The notes: a model not told the origin generated them from the letters alone. Shown: positions 45,167-59,100, counted from the stretch's first letter. The stretch is DNA of 64,000 bases from Phoenix dactylifera (GCF_009389715.1 NC_052392.1:29462592-29526591); one strand, 5' to 3'. Made by a program: numbers and translations.

Positions 45167-47483
45167 TGTTAGATGTATGCCCTAAAAGCCAATCTGGCTG
45201 ACACATTGTTAATTCTAGGACACAATTTTGTACTTGACTATTTATTATTGAATAAATAAAAGGCATCTTTTTCATTCATATTGTTTATGTGCCTATGAAT
45301 CGTCCAAAGAATTAATAAGATGATGATGCATATCTCAAGAGTTGAGAATTTGAGCCATGTATCATTGGTGATTAATTTCTAAATGCTCCTGATCGATGGA
45401 TCATCATGAGGACGGTGATCGATCCGATGAGATCAGTGCACACATTGCTTTTCTTATGGATGGACGAGACTCGAGTCCACGGTGTGGTGACACTGAAGTA
45501 ATAGTGCAGGTGCTTGTTAAAGAACAAGGGTACTGAGCGTGACCAAGATAAGAAGTCACTTGGATATCTATCCACTCGTCAGTGACTTGCTTGATGTTGC
45601 AGTAGTATGATTGGTCCTTTGACCTGCGGTGCTTCGGCTACTCACAATGAGGTTATTATAGTTTGATTGCACGTATACATGGTCTCTAAACATACGGATC
45701 CATGCAGTGTAGATTGGCTGCAATAGGTTCACTGTAGGAGTAGGGTATGCACCTATATGGAATCTATTGACCTTGGTAGATAAGGAGAGATCTTATATGA
45801 TTTATAAGACTGAGTTCGTAAGATCTCAGCCGGGGCAATATGTCTGTGGAGAAAGAGTTTTCCACTCTCAAACTTAAATCGAATAAATTTTGACATATGA
45901 CAGACGATGGGGTTTGACGAGTTGTCCATGGCCTCTGTCTTGTAGAGATCCACGATAGTAGGACTGTATCATACGATAACTGCACCTAAAGGTTCATCAT
46001 TCCATTCTGCTGGGTAGCTACTACATGCTGCTAGGTGTCACTGGTGGATGGTGAGACTCGCAGGGAATATCTTGATGATCGATAAACCCTGATGAGTTGA
46101 GTTGGAACTGTTCCAACCCATTGAAAGGAGTTTTCAATGATATTGTGATAGAGATTGCAATATATCTCACTACCAGACAGAATAGAACCTATGGGGTCAC
46201 ACACACTAGAGGTATTGACCGATCCGATGGTTGAAAAGTGATTATGAATTACGAGTAATCAATTCGATTGATAATCAGTAGAAGAAGGAACAATGGAAAT
46301 TAATTAATTGGACTTAAACACAAATCCTACTTGGAGTAGGATTCCTGCAGTCCTAATTGGAGTAGGACTGGGAGTCCTACTTGGAGTAGCATTCCTACAA
46401 TCCTAATTGAATTAGGATTTTGAATTCAATTTGGATTCCTACTTAGAATAGGATTCCTAGAAGTCCTAATTGGATTAGGACTTCGGATTCAAATTAGAGT
46501 CCTAATTGGATTAGAACTAAAATTGAATAAGTCCTAATTGGATTAGGATTTCTTAAGTCCTAATTAATTATTAATCTAATGAATTAACATGACTCCTAAT
46601 TGGATTAGGATTGAAGAGTTCAATAGAGTCATAATTCATTTGAGTTCTAATTGGATTAGGACTAGCATTGATTAAACCCAAAATTGGTTCATCCTTGGTC
46701 TAAGCCTAATTAGATTAGGACTTAACCACATTAGGGCCTCCTAATAGAGGAGGATTAGGTTAACCAAGAAGGAGGGGCGTATGCCCCTCCTCCTTTTTCT
46801 CCTTGGTGCGGCAAAACAAGAGGGACCGGCACCCCTCTTGGCAATTCATCAAGGAGCTCCTAAATTGTAGGAGCTCCACATGCTATTTAAAAGGATCAAA
46901 GGGGCAGCACCTAGGGTAATTCATCTCTTCCTCTCCCTTGTGCCGTAGCCCCTTCATCCTCTTGGTTTCAGCCGCAAGCAAGGAGAAAAGCAAAGAAGGA
47001 CTTGGCAGCCTCCTACCTCTTCCCTTCCTTCATCCAACGCAGGGGAAGGAAAAGGACTGCAAGGTACTTTGATTCTTCTTCGAGTTTCAACCTTCTTCTT
47101 CCTCCTCCCAAGCACAATCAAGGGTTGATTGTAAAGGAGGTAATCAGCCATCAAAACAAATCTCTTCAAAGAAGCTAGCACCCCAGGGAGATTGAAGCGT
47201 TTGGATCGATCTTTTACTTCGTGTGGATACCCGTAGAGGCCGGACGCGTGTGCGGCTTCAAGCGAACCTTCATCCTAAACCACGAACTTCAGTTTGCGGT
47301 GATCATCTATCCGCACAAGGTGAAGATCTGATATTCCTAATTAGTTCAAAAGTTTTTAATCCTAATCTATCTACGAACGGTTTTTGAATAACGTTCATGA
47401 GATGAACGTTGATCCCGCGCATGCCACTTCCACTGTCATCTGAATTTTTTTTAAATTTTCTGCGGCATGGGCGGGTTCCAACA
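45167..47483 (+). mobile_element. Copia 3' LTR (2317 bp)
   Basis: Starts TGTTAGATGTATGCCCTAAA and ends GGGCGGGTTCCAACA, next to a polypurine tract, so it is the 3' LTR of an element whose 5' part is gone. It includes hairpin-rich repeats (46320-46740) and abuts duplicated segment B at 47484. Confidence 0.85.
46320..46740. repeat. Interspersed palindromic 17-19 bp repeat in the Copia LTR
   Basis: At least seven near copies of GTCCTAATTGGATTAGGAC, itself an inverted repeat (8-bp arms, TGG loop), spaced about 30-60 bp apart with variable linkers. Variants include CCTACTTGGAGTAGGA. Confidence 0.85.
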
Positions 47484-49055
47484 TCTTCCACCTTCTATCA
47501 TATGCTGTAATGATGTAGGCCAGGCTTAGAGGGACCAACTGTTAGACACTGCTAAAGCTATGTTAGGCTGGGCTCTGATTCATGATGCCAACCCCCTGAA
47601 GATGATTCAAAACATTCTAAAGCGGCCATACAGGCCACCCTACATGCAATAACCAATGGCATATGATCAATGCGGTCCATCATGTCCATAGATCTGTGGA
47701 GATGGGCCAGCGCATGCAAATAAGATAGAGTGAGCCCACTCGATCGAAGAAACCGAAAAAAAAAAAAGGTACTCGAATGTCTGCAAATTTGGCTCCACAA
47801 ACAAATAGAAAACAAGAGAAAGCACAGCAACAATTGATCTCTCGTTTCCCACCCACATACATCAGCAATATGAATCCACAAGGAGGCACAGCAAGATTTA
47901 CTTCACCACCCACAAGCATCAGTAACTTCAGCCCTGTCTCTACAACACAATTTTATGACTGAATTCACTCATAAAACAAGTCATCAAACAGCATGCCAAA
48001 CATCTGGCATTCATCATAACAGTAACTGAGATAAACTGCAGAAAACTGGCAACAGTGAGGCATTCGAACGAGACAAGTCCATTGTGCTCATGCTGAGAAA
48101 TGCCATCGGGTGGATATATATATATTAGCAGTTTAGGCAACAGACCAGGTGATCAGAAACAATGCCTGAAGGTGATCCAAATCTAAGTGGGACAGAAGCC
48201 TGGAAACAAGTATGGGCAACACCACATATAAATTACAATGGTGCATGTGGAAGGGGACCTTCATACTAAGGAATCACCTAAATCGGATGGAGTTAACAAA
48301 ACATGCAGACATCCCACGTTTGATGCTCAACTTTTGCTTTTGTTATCATTAGGGAACCTGTCATCACAGGAAGACAAAAGAAAGAGAATCATGTACGACA
48401 TGTGATGCCATTTTTAGGCATGGGAAATTTGACAGTTGGATATTTTGCAGGATGACCTGCAGGGTTATTAATCTGGTTGCTAGTTTTGCTACAGCAGTAT
48501 TATTGTTCAAACCACCGTTCACTTGCTGCAGGGGGCTGGAAACTTTGAGGCAGATGTAGTAAAAAGAAGGTGAGGTCTCAAGAAACTAACCACACATTTG
48601 TCCATAGCATTATAATTAACCATAAATGATAGCAGTACAATTAAAGCCAAAAAGGACTGTTACCTACCAACTGCTTTCTAGCAAAGAGTATCAGCGAGAG
48701 GTAGGATGTCAGCTTTAGAAATTTCATAAACGTGATCTTCATAAATAATAAAGAGACAGCATCGAACAGTAGCTCTTATGTGGGTAAGATCATTCAAAGC
48801 TGTGATGGTGCACCAGACTTGTGCAGAATCTGCAAGCATTCTCCACATGAGTCAACGTACATAATTCGTTCGTCCACAATACGTACGTCCACCAACTACA
48901 AATCAATGCTTTGATTATAATATGGCACTAGAAGTCGGTGGAAACCTAATCTCAGGCTATCGCAAACGTACCCCTTTATCTCATAAAGCAACGCTTTAGA
49001 AGAGAGCACACGCAACATATTAAATAATCCCCGTAGCCGTTTCCGTCTGAAGTAA
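47484..49055. other. Low-copy DNA, left part of duplicated segment B
   Basis: Direct repeat of 38188-39638 with substitutions, small indels and a 120-bp segment at about 48605-48730 that copy A lacks. No gene recognised. Confidence 0.55.
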
Positions 49056-51206
49056 TGTGGCAATTAAAGTCACTCGAGCTCGGCTCAGAAAGCCCGCTTT
49101 CAAGCCACCAGCCCTAATAATACACCGTGTACCCTACTCGGCGCATACATCTTTACAAGTACTCGGCTCCAAAGCAGGATGATCTACGGCTCAAACTACT
49201 TCTTTTGCCCAAGCCAAAAGACGGCTCGGATTCGGAAGTCGAGGGACAAATGATGACAAACAAAATGGATCGTCCTACCTCAACGTGGGACCACCTAATT
49301 CCAGCCAAATATACCTCAGCACCAAGCAGGCCAGACCCCGGCCCCACTGAGCGCCAGTCCGACCTCGGACCTTATCAAAGGCCGAGCCGACCTCGGCCAG
49401 ATCTCCCCGCTGTTATGAGCCCGACCGGGAACCCTGTAGGATCGACCAAGAGCCGAAGAGGCTCCATCGACTGTAGGTATCGACAATGATGCCCCTTGAG
49501 CCGGGCTCGGGGCGCCCTGCAGGATCGACCAAGAGCCGAAGAGGCCCCGTCGACCGCAGGTATCAACAATAACGCCCCTCGAGCAAGGCTCGGGGTGCCC
49601 TGCAGGATCGACCAAGAGCCGAAGAGGCCCCGTCGACCGTAGGTATCGACAATGACGTTCCTAGAGCCGGGCTCGGGGCACCCTGCAGGATCGACCAAGA
49701 GCCGAAGAGGCCCCGTTGACCGCAAGTATCGACAATGATGCCCCTCGAGCCGGGCTCGGGGCGTCCTGCAGGATCGACCAAGAGCCGAAGAGGCCCCATC
49801 GACCGTATGTATTGACAATGATGCCCCTCGAGCCGGGCTCGGGGCGCCCTGCAGGATCGACCAAGAGTCGAAGAGGCTCCGTCGACCACAGGTATCGACA
49901 ACGATGCCTTTCGAGCCGGGCTCGGGGTGCCCTGCAGGATCGACCAAGAGCCGCAGAGGCCCCGTCGACCACAGGTATCGACAATGATGCCCCTCGAGCG
50001 AGGGTTCACCCACCCCGGTGACAGCATTCCTTTCTATTGCGCCTAAAATCGGGCTCGGGGCGCCCTGCAGGATCGACCAAGAGCTGAAGAGGCTTTGTCG
50101 ACCGTAGGTATCTACAATGACGCCCCTCGAGCCGGGCTCGGGGAGCCCTGCAAGATCGACCAGGAGCCGAAGAGGCCTCGTCGACCGCAGGTATCTACAA
50201 TGACGCCCCTCGAGCCGGGTCCGGGGCGCCCTGCAGAATCGACCAAGAGCGAAGAGGCCCCGTCGACCATAGGTATCTACAATGACGCCCCTCGAGCCTG
50301 GCTCGAGGCACCTTGTAGGATCGACAAAGAGCCAAAGAGGCCCCATCGACCGCAGGTATCGACAATGATGCCCCTCAAGTCGGGCTCGGGGCACCTTACC
50401 GAGCTGGCTTCAGAGTTGAGGAGGCTGGGCCGACCTCAGAGTCTGCTAGGCCGACCTTGCTAAACATACGAATCGACCGCAGGTAACGGCGTTCCAAGCC
50501 GAGCATCCTACAGAGTCGACTAAGAACCAAGGAGGCTGGGCCGACCTCAGAGTCTGCTGAGCCAACCTCACCGAACGTATGTCGCGTTCCCCAAAGTCAA
50601 CTCGACCTTCGTACTTATCAAGCTGACTTCACCAAGTAAAGGTTGTGGCCCCCAAGCGAGCCCGATCTCGCCCACGACCGCATACACGTATGCGCCTATG
50701 CGCGCTTCTATGCCTACATACGTGGTCGTACATTACCGCCTCACTGCGCCATGCTTTGCTTGCTGGCCACTCTACGACATGACGACCAGGGGCCATACCT
50801 TGCTACCAAGGGCCATACTTGCTACCAAGGGCCATATCCTGTTAACGCCTGTAACACCATACCATGCGCAGGAACAACTTGAGATCTGTGCCTCAAGCAA
50901 GCCATGGCCATGCGCCACCTGGCCTTTGCCATTTCCTCCCATAATTAAGATAGGCCATACCTCCGCCACCTGGGCACATCCGAGGAGATTATAAATAGCC
51001 CCATCAGGTAACACTTAAGGACTTTTGGCTACTCCACCTAAAATCTACTCTAACTTCATCATCTGAGGGCACTCGCCGGAATCCCACCGGTGAGGCTTGT
51101 GCAGGACCGCCGGAGCGCAGGAAACGGCTTTCCTTCTCCATCTCGACTGGCCACTCCCCCCACTCCTCCGGTGTGGTCACCCTCGGGCCGAATTTGAACC
51201 ACAACA
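49056..51206 (+). mobile_element. Solo LTR with 83-bp minisatellite, copy B
   Basis: Same LTR as 39644-41384, flanked by AGTAA (49051-49055) and AGTAC (51207-51211). It is longer because of extra minisatellite units. TATA region ATTATAAATAGCC near 50989. A second small duplication, CCATACTTGCTACCAAGGG, is at about 50805-50830. Confidence 0.78.
49442..50406. repeat. 83-bp minisatellite, 12 units (copy B)
   Basis: Anchor ACCAAGAG at 49445, 49528, 49611, 49694, 49777, 49860 and 49943, then after a 50-bp foreign insert (about 50002-50051) at 50076, 50159, 50242 and 50324 and a partial unit. The 83-bp spacing is nearly invariant. Confidence 0.92.
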
Positions 51207-51647
51207 AGTACCATGTTTTTTGCTGCAAGCAATTGTTGCTACATAGCTTTAATGAGCATTCTCCTAATTTTTTCCCTTATACCTCAATGGATTTTAGGTG
51301 AACCTGTGCTTAAGTTTCATTGCCCTTTATTAATCACAATCACTCTTCTGCACATCATACATGTTAAAGAGTTCAGTCGCCATAGTGTTATGCACCTCCT
51401 GTGACTGCTTTCACACTTCTAGATGCAAGCAATGTCCTCTGCTTAACCAGCGTTACCTCTATCAACCATAATGCCTCTTTAATTCATATTTTATGTCTGT
51501 TGTATCGGTGGATTTAGGCATTTGTAGTTATGTGCCAATTCCCATTTCACACGTTTAGATATGAGCTATGTTCCTAGCCCAGTGTTGAGCATATGGGCTA
51601 TCTACGCCATAATACATTTACATGGTCATCTCACACTCCACAATACA
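51207..51647. other. Low-copy DNA between the two LTRs of segment B
   Basis: Counterpart of 41385-41825. No gene recognised. Confidence 0.4.
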
Positions 51648-54148
51648 TTCATGCCCCAAATCCGGAGCATAACACAGTTGTGCTACCGAGAGTACAACCC
51701 ATGATAACACAAAGCCAATATTACATTTAACTTTCAAATCAATCTCAAATATAATAGAATAAATAGGAAACCAATTTCATTATCCATTAAATACAACCAA
51801 TATTGGTTTAGAGCATCTAAATCCAAACATAAATAGCAAACCCAAAATCCTCAAAATTTAGAAAATTACTAAACTACAAATTCATAAGTAAGTGAAGAAC
51901 TAAAGTTCTGCTATATAGATCTCCAAGCTTGCTAGTATGAAATCCAAACCTAGACCATCCTTCGTCCCTATTAGTCCTATTCGTCTAAACAAAAAAAATA
52001 TATTAGAGATATATGAGTGACACAGTTCAGTAAGTAAACTTTTCACTACCTTTATCGGATTAAGCATAAGTTTTTGCATTAATCAATTCATCATAATGTG
52101 AAAATAACAGTTATTGCAAAATAGAACATTTCATATAATAAAATAAGTCATAAAGTCAATCATGCATGCGATAAAAAATATCATAAATAGGCTTCCACGT
52201 AAAGCATAAATAAAATTATAAATCATTTACTATTTAACCATATCATTGATCAAATTACTTCTCTCAGACTAAATGGTAAGATCACTATTATACCCATGAT
52301 AGTGTCGTAATCAATAAACACCAAATATCATTATCTATTGATAGGGTTATATGCCAACTAGTATTATGCACTGGTAGGGTCGTATGCCAATTACTAGTAC
52401 CCGCTGGCAGGGTCAATACCAACTACTATTATCCGCTGGTAGGTTCGTATGCCAACTACTATTACCTACTGGTAGGACTATATGCCAACTACTATTATCC
52501 ACCGGTAGGGTTGTATAGAACTAGATGTCGATCTACACCACTTTTCGAGGCCATACATAGCTATTTGAGAGTCATTTTTCCATAGTTTTTAAAATAATTT
52601 TTCTTAAGTCATATGTTCTTAAATAATTATTTCTTGAATCATCATGAATAAAACACTAAATAACTTTATAGAGTTCATAATGCACAAATAAGCATTTAAT
52701 AGTAGATTAATCATGAAATTATTTTTTTCATAACAAAAATATAAATTTCATAAATATGGAGTTCATAGTTCATAAATAGTGTTTAACGGTAAAATAATTG
52801 TGGAACCATTATTTTGCAATAAATCATGAGTTTCATAATATTGTATGTTTGATCCTTAATTTTAAAAAAATATGATATCATTAATATTTAATACTTTTTT
52901 TGTATTTTTATAATACCAAAAAATAAGTAAAAATTTAAAAACTAATAAGGAGTGTTAGGGTTACTTACAAGTTTAAAAATTAGTAAGGAGGACAAAGCTT
53001 ACTTACCTCTTCCATCTTAGACCTTCAAACTTCACCAGGCGAACTTGTTAAACTTATTTGAAAATATTAAAAGTAAGATTAATTTCTATTCGATAACTTT
53101 AATAAAATAATTCGAAAAGACTTGACTGAGCATACGATGGTTTCGTATGGATCGAGTCTAGACGATTCGTTCAATGAATCAGACTCAATCAGGGCCAAGA
53201 ACAATCAACATGGTTCATCAATGAAGATTTTAGAGACATTCAAAAGGATAAGGTGATCGATCGCACGAGGGCGGTTCGGGACTTCTTTGCGGGGGTCAAC
53301 TCAAGTCTATAAAATAGATGGATAGGATTTCTGGAATCCATAGGTTCTGTTTAGAGAGAGAAACAGACAGATGAGAGAGAAAGAAGAGAAAGAAGAATGA
53401 GAGAGAAAATAAGAGAGAGAAAGAAGAGAGGAATGGCTCTCTCTCTCCTCCTCTTCTTCTTCTCTTCTTTCTTTCTTCTTCTTTCTTTGAAAAATAGAGG
53501 ATGAATGAAGAGGATGGACCAGTCGCTGTCGTGGTCGTGGTTTGGTAAGGATGCAATAGGCACTGATGAGGGGCAGTGGAGAGCGGTTGGCGGCGGCGGC
53601 TTGCCAGCTGGAATCAGCCCACAATAGGGCCGAACAAGAGTAGGGACTCAGCTCGATCATTGAAGGGTCCTAGCCCGCTCGCTTGTTGCTGGGGCTCCGG
53701 CCTAAGGCTGATGCAGAGAAGGGGCTAAGGTCTTCAACGATGAACACCGGCGGTGGTCGGAAAAGAGGTGAAGAGGGTGGAATAGAGTAAAAAATGGGAT
53801 CTTTTTCTCCAAGAGGTTTTCGGTCAATTCCTCGGCTAGCGGATATAAATCCTAGTCATGGGATGAAGAACGAGGAAAGGGAAAGAAGTCTAGGTCATTA
53901 CCTCGACTCCAGTGACGTCCGACAGCCCCATTTTTCGACGAGCATGGTGACGGGATGCTGTGACTTTGAAGAGAGAAAAGAGGGAGAGAGGGCCGCGACA
54001 CTCGATTGTGGTGGGGGGCTTGCTCTTATAGAGGAACCCTAGGGTCCCCATGACCTTAGGACTCCTCATTCTGGCTGAAATTGCTGGAGGGAGAGGAAGA
54101 AGACACCAGGAGTCTTCCTCGGCTAATACACGGGGCGAACGCGGTTCA
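51648..54148 (-). mobile_element. Large Gypsy-type LTR, minus strand, copy B
   Basis: Counterpart of 41826-44306, ending GCGAACGCGGTTCA at 54148. It contains the tandem subrepeats (about 52315-52515) and the minus-strand TATA-like CTCTATAAGAGC near 54019-54031. Confidence 0.6.
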
Positions 54149-54161
54149 CCCCCCCCCCCCC
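54149..54161. repeat. Run of 13 C at the end of duplicated segment B
   Basis: Homopolymer exactly where similarity between segments A and B ends. It may be a natural junction or an assembly artefact. Confidence 0.7.
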
Positions 54162-56100
54162 GGTTGAGTTTGGGCCAGTCAAATGGACTGAGCCCAGGCA
54201 GGCCTTCAGACATAGGGTACCATATGCTCCTGTTATGAAGCTTGATTACTTTCTAGTTGCCACTTCTACAAGTCCATTTTTTTAGCACCTCTATCTTCTG
54301 GCTGATTGGTGCCTGCCACTTCCATTTTACCACCTTTAAAAGACCACCAATGACTTGCATATATAAAAGGGCAGCCCAATGCATGAAGCTCCCACCATTG
54401 CAGGAAAGGTTCAAATATATACAACTTTACCTCCGCATGCAGACCGGCTACCATCACTGGCATGTATAAACATCACTAAACGCAGCCATAATCATCCTCC
54501 ATCTAGGAGGACCCTTCTAAGATAACTCCCTCCAAGATTTCTATCATCATCAAGTAGCTACCTGTCATAGTCCTACTTCCCCACAATTTGCCATCAAGAA
54601 TAATGACTAAACTCCCAATATCCTTTCTACCTACTTCACCAATAATCCTTCCATGATTAATGTACTAATACTAACCAGGTATTGATCTCCATTCTCATAT
54701 GGATAAGTGGTTTACTCTCATTTATTTTGCTTATGTATTTGACATTAGACCTAACAAACTGACTAGCGGTCCCAAGAGCACAAGAAAAAATAGTTGGAGG
54801 GTTTATTATAGATTAACAGCTTGTCACAAAAAAAAAAAAGTCAAACTGCGAAGTAGATAGAGACTAACATCAAAAGCAATCCTAAACAAAATGTTTGTCT
54901 AGGATCTATAAAGCCAGCCCCAAATATATAGTTGGGTCAAGGCTGGATTATTACGGTTTTGGTTTGGCTTATATGACATTAATTGTAATATAAACTCCAA
55001 TAATAATACACAATTTTTCCAACTTTCTAAACTCAGTTATGCATTAATATATCCTAGTAATATCACTCCCCGGAACAGTTAAATCACCCACAATACTTCC
55101 CTCTCCTGACCTCATAACAGAGAGACAACAAGACCTTTTTAAGCAATCTTAATCCATTCACATCTCTCCTATGATATACATAACTTTGCAGTAAGTCACT
55201 GCAGGCTTACTCGGAACTGAGATTTATCTACCCAGATGACTTTATTCCCCATGCTGAACATGACTGTCATGTCATCTGTACTCTCACTCTTGTCTCAAGT
55301 TTATAATTGGTCTTTCTAGGAAGTTGTCTTTTGAAAATTATAGTCTTCACAATGATGTCTCTAAGTAGAGAAACAAACATGAAGCCCTGTCTTGACACTT
55401 TGAACCTCCATTCATATATTGTCTTTGGCATATCATCCATGAAAATAGAAATATAATGCCTAAAACAAGTGTTATTGGTGATACCGAGGGTTATTAGAAA
55501 AAATATAGTTTGCAACCAAAATGGGTCCCTGTCAGCCTAAAACTATCCGACAAAGTGATTAATAGCAGTAAACCCTTCCACCATTGCCTTTCCAATATGC
55601 TTTCATTGTCAATTTGAGAGAAGAAGCACAAACTTCTATAATTTCTTAGCTCGTGATCACATATGATCACTCATGGTACTTCATACACCTGAATCGAATC
55701 TTACTTGTATAGAACAATAATGAAGCTGCAAGTGATGGTTTGTCCTACTTAGAATCACAATCATCTCAATTTTTCAGACGCATGGTCTGAGTCTAAAATA
55801 TGACCTGTCTGAAAAATTGGGTCAAGTTTTGCTCACACTTTCTCCTAGCTGATCAGTATCAGTCCAAAAATTTACACCTGAAATCTCCAGCCTTTTTGTC
55901 GCTCCACTAAAAGCCTTATTTGGAATGGTAGGTTTGGTACAGAATCCTTGTTAAGTCCTCACCTTTCTTTATCCAACCTAGTTATCAAATAGGTTGGGTC
56001 CAGTCTGAAACCATGAACCAAAAGCAAACATGTTCGATTCCATGTCATGATTCACCTTGTCTTGGCAAACCAAACTTTATCCTCTATGTACGCTAGCCTT
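54162..56100. other. Intergenic DNA before the LINE
   Basis: No gene or element ends recognised over about 1.9 kb. Confidence 0.35.
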
Positions 56101-56134
56101 CTCTTTTCTTTTTTTTTTTTGGTACAACGGCGGC

Positions 56135-59100
56135 TCATACCCTACGGGTGTGGATACGGCCAACAAAATCCGAAAATAACAAAGCAGAAAGAGACTCCAG
56201 CACTATGTCGCGCTCTCTCCAAACAAAGCCTCCAGAATGGTGAGCTGCAAAGGAAGCGACCCAATCAGCTGCACAATTCACTTTCCTGCAGACGTGTGTA
56301 GCCTGATGGGTGCCACACTCTTGCAAGAGTCTGCGAATGTCCAGAAGCAGCAGCCTGCCCTTACGTGCACGTCCCCGATCCCTGATTCAATCAATCACAG
56401 TGGCCGAGTCGCCCTCGAGGATGATCTGGTCTGCACCAAGTGTCCGTCTGGCATAGGATATGCCCTCCCAGGCAGCTTGAAGCTCAGCACACACCACCGA
56501 CGAATCGAAGATCTGCTGGCCCCCCGTCGCCACTAGTTTGGAGTCATGATCTCTAATGACGAAGCCTACACCTCCGCCTCTCCCATCAGCGGCCATACTG
56601 CCATCGAAATTTACCTTCAGAAAACCAGGGGATAGGGGCACCCAGGATACGAAAATATATCTGGATGCTGCAAGAGCAGAAGGGGTACCCCAGATGTCCC
56701 TGGCCAACCCGGTAGGTGAACTCGCAGCAGTGCTAAAGAACTCCTCCGCATGCAATAATGCCCTGACCACCACCGCCCATGGAGGCGAGCCACGATCCTC
56801 AAAGACTCGTGCATTCTTGTCCAACCAGGAGTGGTAGGCTAAGTAGGCAACATGAGTCCCTCTCTCTTCCACCCCAGACCCTGATCGCAGGGCCTCCAGA
56901 AAGTGCAGAAACTCGTCAATGGACAACCACCTCTGCCCCGAATCATAGAGGAGACCCGCATACCTCCAAATCTGACTAGCTCGCGGGTACTCGACTAGCA
57001 CATGATAGATGGACTCCTCTACCTCCAGACATACTCCACAATCTGCAGCTATCCGCGCTCCCTGCCGTGCCAGGACGCTCCTAGTAGGTAGGCAGCCCCA
57101 TGCTACCTTCCACAGGAACAGTGCAACGCGTGGATGGACACGTAGTCTCCAGATCCAGCTGCCATCAAACTGTCGGGGCACCGCTCCTCCTCTCATCCGT
57201 GCTATGTCACAAGAGCTCATTGTCGTCCGCCCGGATAGACTCCATACCCTCCTATCCGCTGCCATCCCCACCAAGACTGGCAAAGTCAGCACCCGCTCTG
57301 CAAGCTACTCGCCAAATACCCGTCTAACAATATCTGCATCCCATCTCTGCTCCCCCTGGACAAATAAATCACTCACTGTGCAACCCTCCAACCATCCATG
57401 GTCTATCAATGTGGGCCAGTCCTGCAATGTGCCCTCCGATGGCCACCTATCCTCTAGAATGCTAATGGTCCGGCCATTCCTAATCTCCATCGGATCATCG
57501 GCAGCACCCCTAGGGCACGAGCACATATCTCTCTCCAGATAAAGGAGGACCCTCGTCCAGCTCGGAAAGTAGCCGAGGTGGTGGGGTCCCCATACTTTGC
57601 CCTCAGAAGAGAAGCCTAGAGACTCTCCGGCTCTAGAAAAAATCTAACTGCAAACCTAGTGGCCAGTATCTCCCCGCGCTTGAGTAGAGAGTGGACTCCC
57701 AGCCCACCCCGACTGGTTGGCTAACAAATGACCTCCCAAGCTAGTAGGTGGATGCCCCCTCTATCCCCATGACGCCCCCAAATGAAACTCCTGAACATCC
57801 TCTCCAAGTCTCGGAGCATAGTAACCGGCACCAGTGTATTGGATAGTAAATAAACAGAGATGGAACTCAAAACTAACCTCAGTAGAGTAATTCTACCCAT
57901 CATTAATAGGGTGCTTGTTGCGTTCGCAAAGCTGTTCTCCCAAGTGCAGGGGAATCGCACAAGCAGTATAACTCGGGAGTCCGAGATCGATTTCTCAGGG
58001 AATGAAATATGGATTATTAGCATAATTTCAGATTAATTAATTCAATAAATTCGTGGATTAAGATGATGTTTTGCAGATAGAAAATAAATCGAATTTTGGA
58101 TAGATTAAGATGGTGTAGGGATCCAGAATCTCCTTCGATAATATCAAATTCATGCGATAAATTCTATGATTCTTTTGTCTTCTTTAAGATTTATAAGCAG
58201 ATAAAATTTAATTATGGAGTATGTTCTTGATAACATGAATTCTTTAAGCATTCAACAGATTTCTCGACACTGCAAGATTGGTGTAAGCCCGCACCGGCTC
58301 GCCGCGGTGCAGAGCATTTTCAGCTAACGAAACTCGAACAAGAAATGAAAGACTTTTCTTAAGGGGCCCTGCCAGATGACAATAACGAGAAGGTGATCGA
58401 GACCGATGCATCCGAAGTTGGGGCTGAGTCCTTAAACAAGTACATGATCGAAAGGAAGAGGTAATCCAGTATGCCTCGGGGCCAATCATAGTAAGCTTTA
58501 AGTTGTGGTTCCTCTTTTCGTAGCGGCCAAAGCCTTATAACGTCAACGATGAATCAAATAATTGAGGAAGACATGTATCAATAAGCATAAATCATAAAAG
58601 AATTTTCAACATATAAGAATCATGACATAATCAAAAGATAAATCGTATAAAGCAAAGGATTAGAATTTACATCATGAACTCGGTACACCAAAAGATTTTC
58701 CTTCACCCATCACCTAGGACTTTAGCCGATCATCTTCCTCTCTCTTTCTCACTCTTTTTTTTCTTTTTCTTTTCGGAAACAGGGCATCCCCTGTTTCCTT
58801 GTTTCTTTTTTTTTTCTTTTGAAGAACAACCCGAGAGAGAGGGGAAAAACTCCTCTGTTTTCTTCCTTCACCCCCCTTCGTTCCCTGAGCCTCCTCCCTG
58901 CCCTCATATATATCCTCCCAACCTTCCAGCTAGCGATGGATATCTGGAGAAGAGGATGGGTGCGGACTCCGGATGCATCGCCGAGGATCGTGTGCGGATG
59001 GCTGAGAACACGGACGAGACGGACACGGGAGCTGATCGCGGGTGCGGACGACGTTCGGATGGCTGCGACGCTTCACGGGAAGCGGGATTGCTGGGAGATT

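Noticed and set aside
49375-50394. 339-residue minus-strand ORF with repeated RCPEPGSRG-like and SALGRSC-like phrases
   Set aside because: It is the 83-bp LTR minisatellite read in frame. All three minus-strand frames are largely open and the shorter copy at 40105-40560 behaves the same, so it is not a gene.
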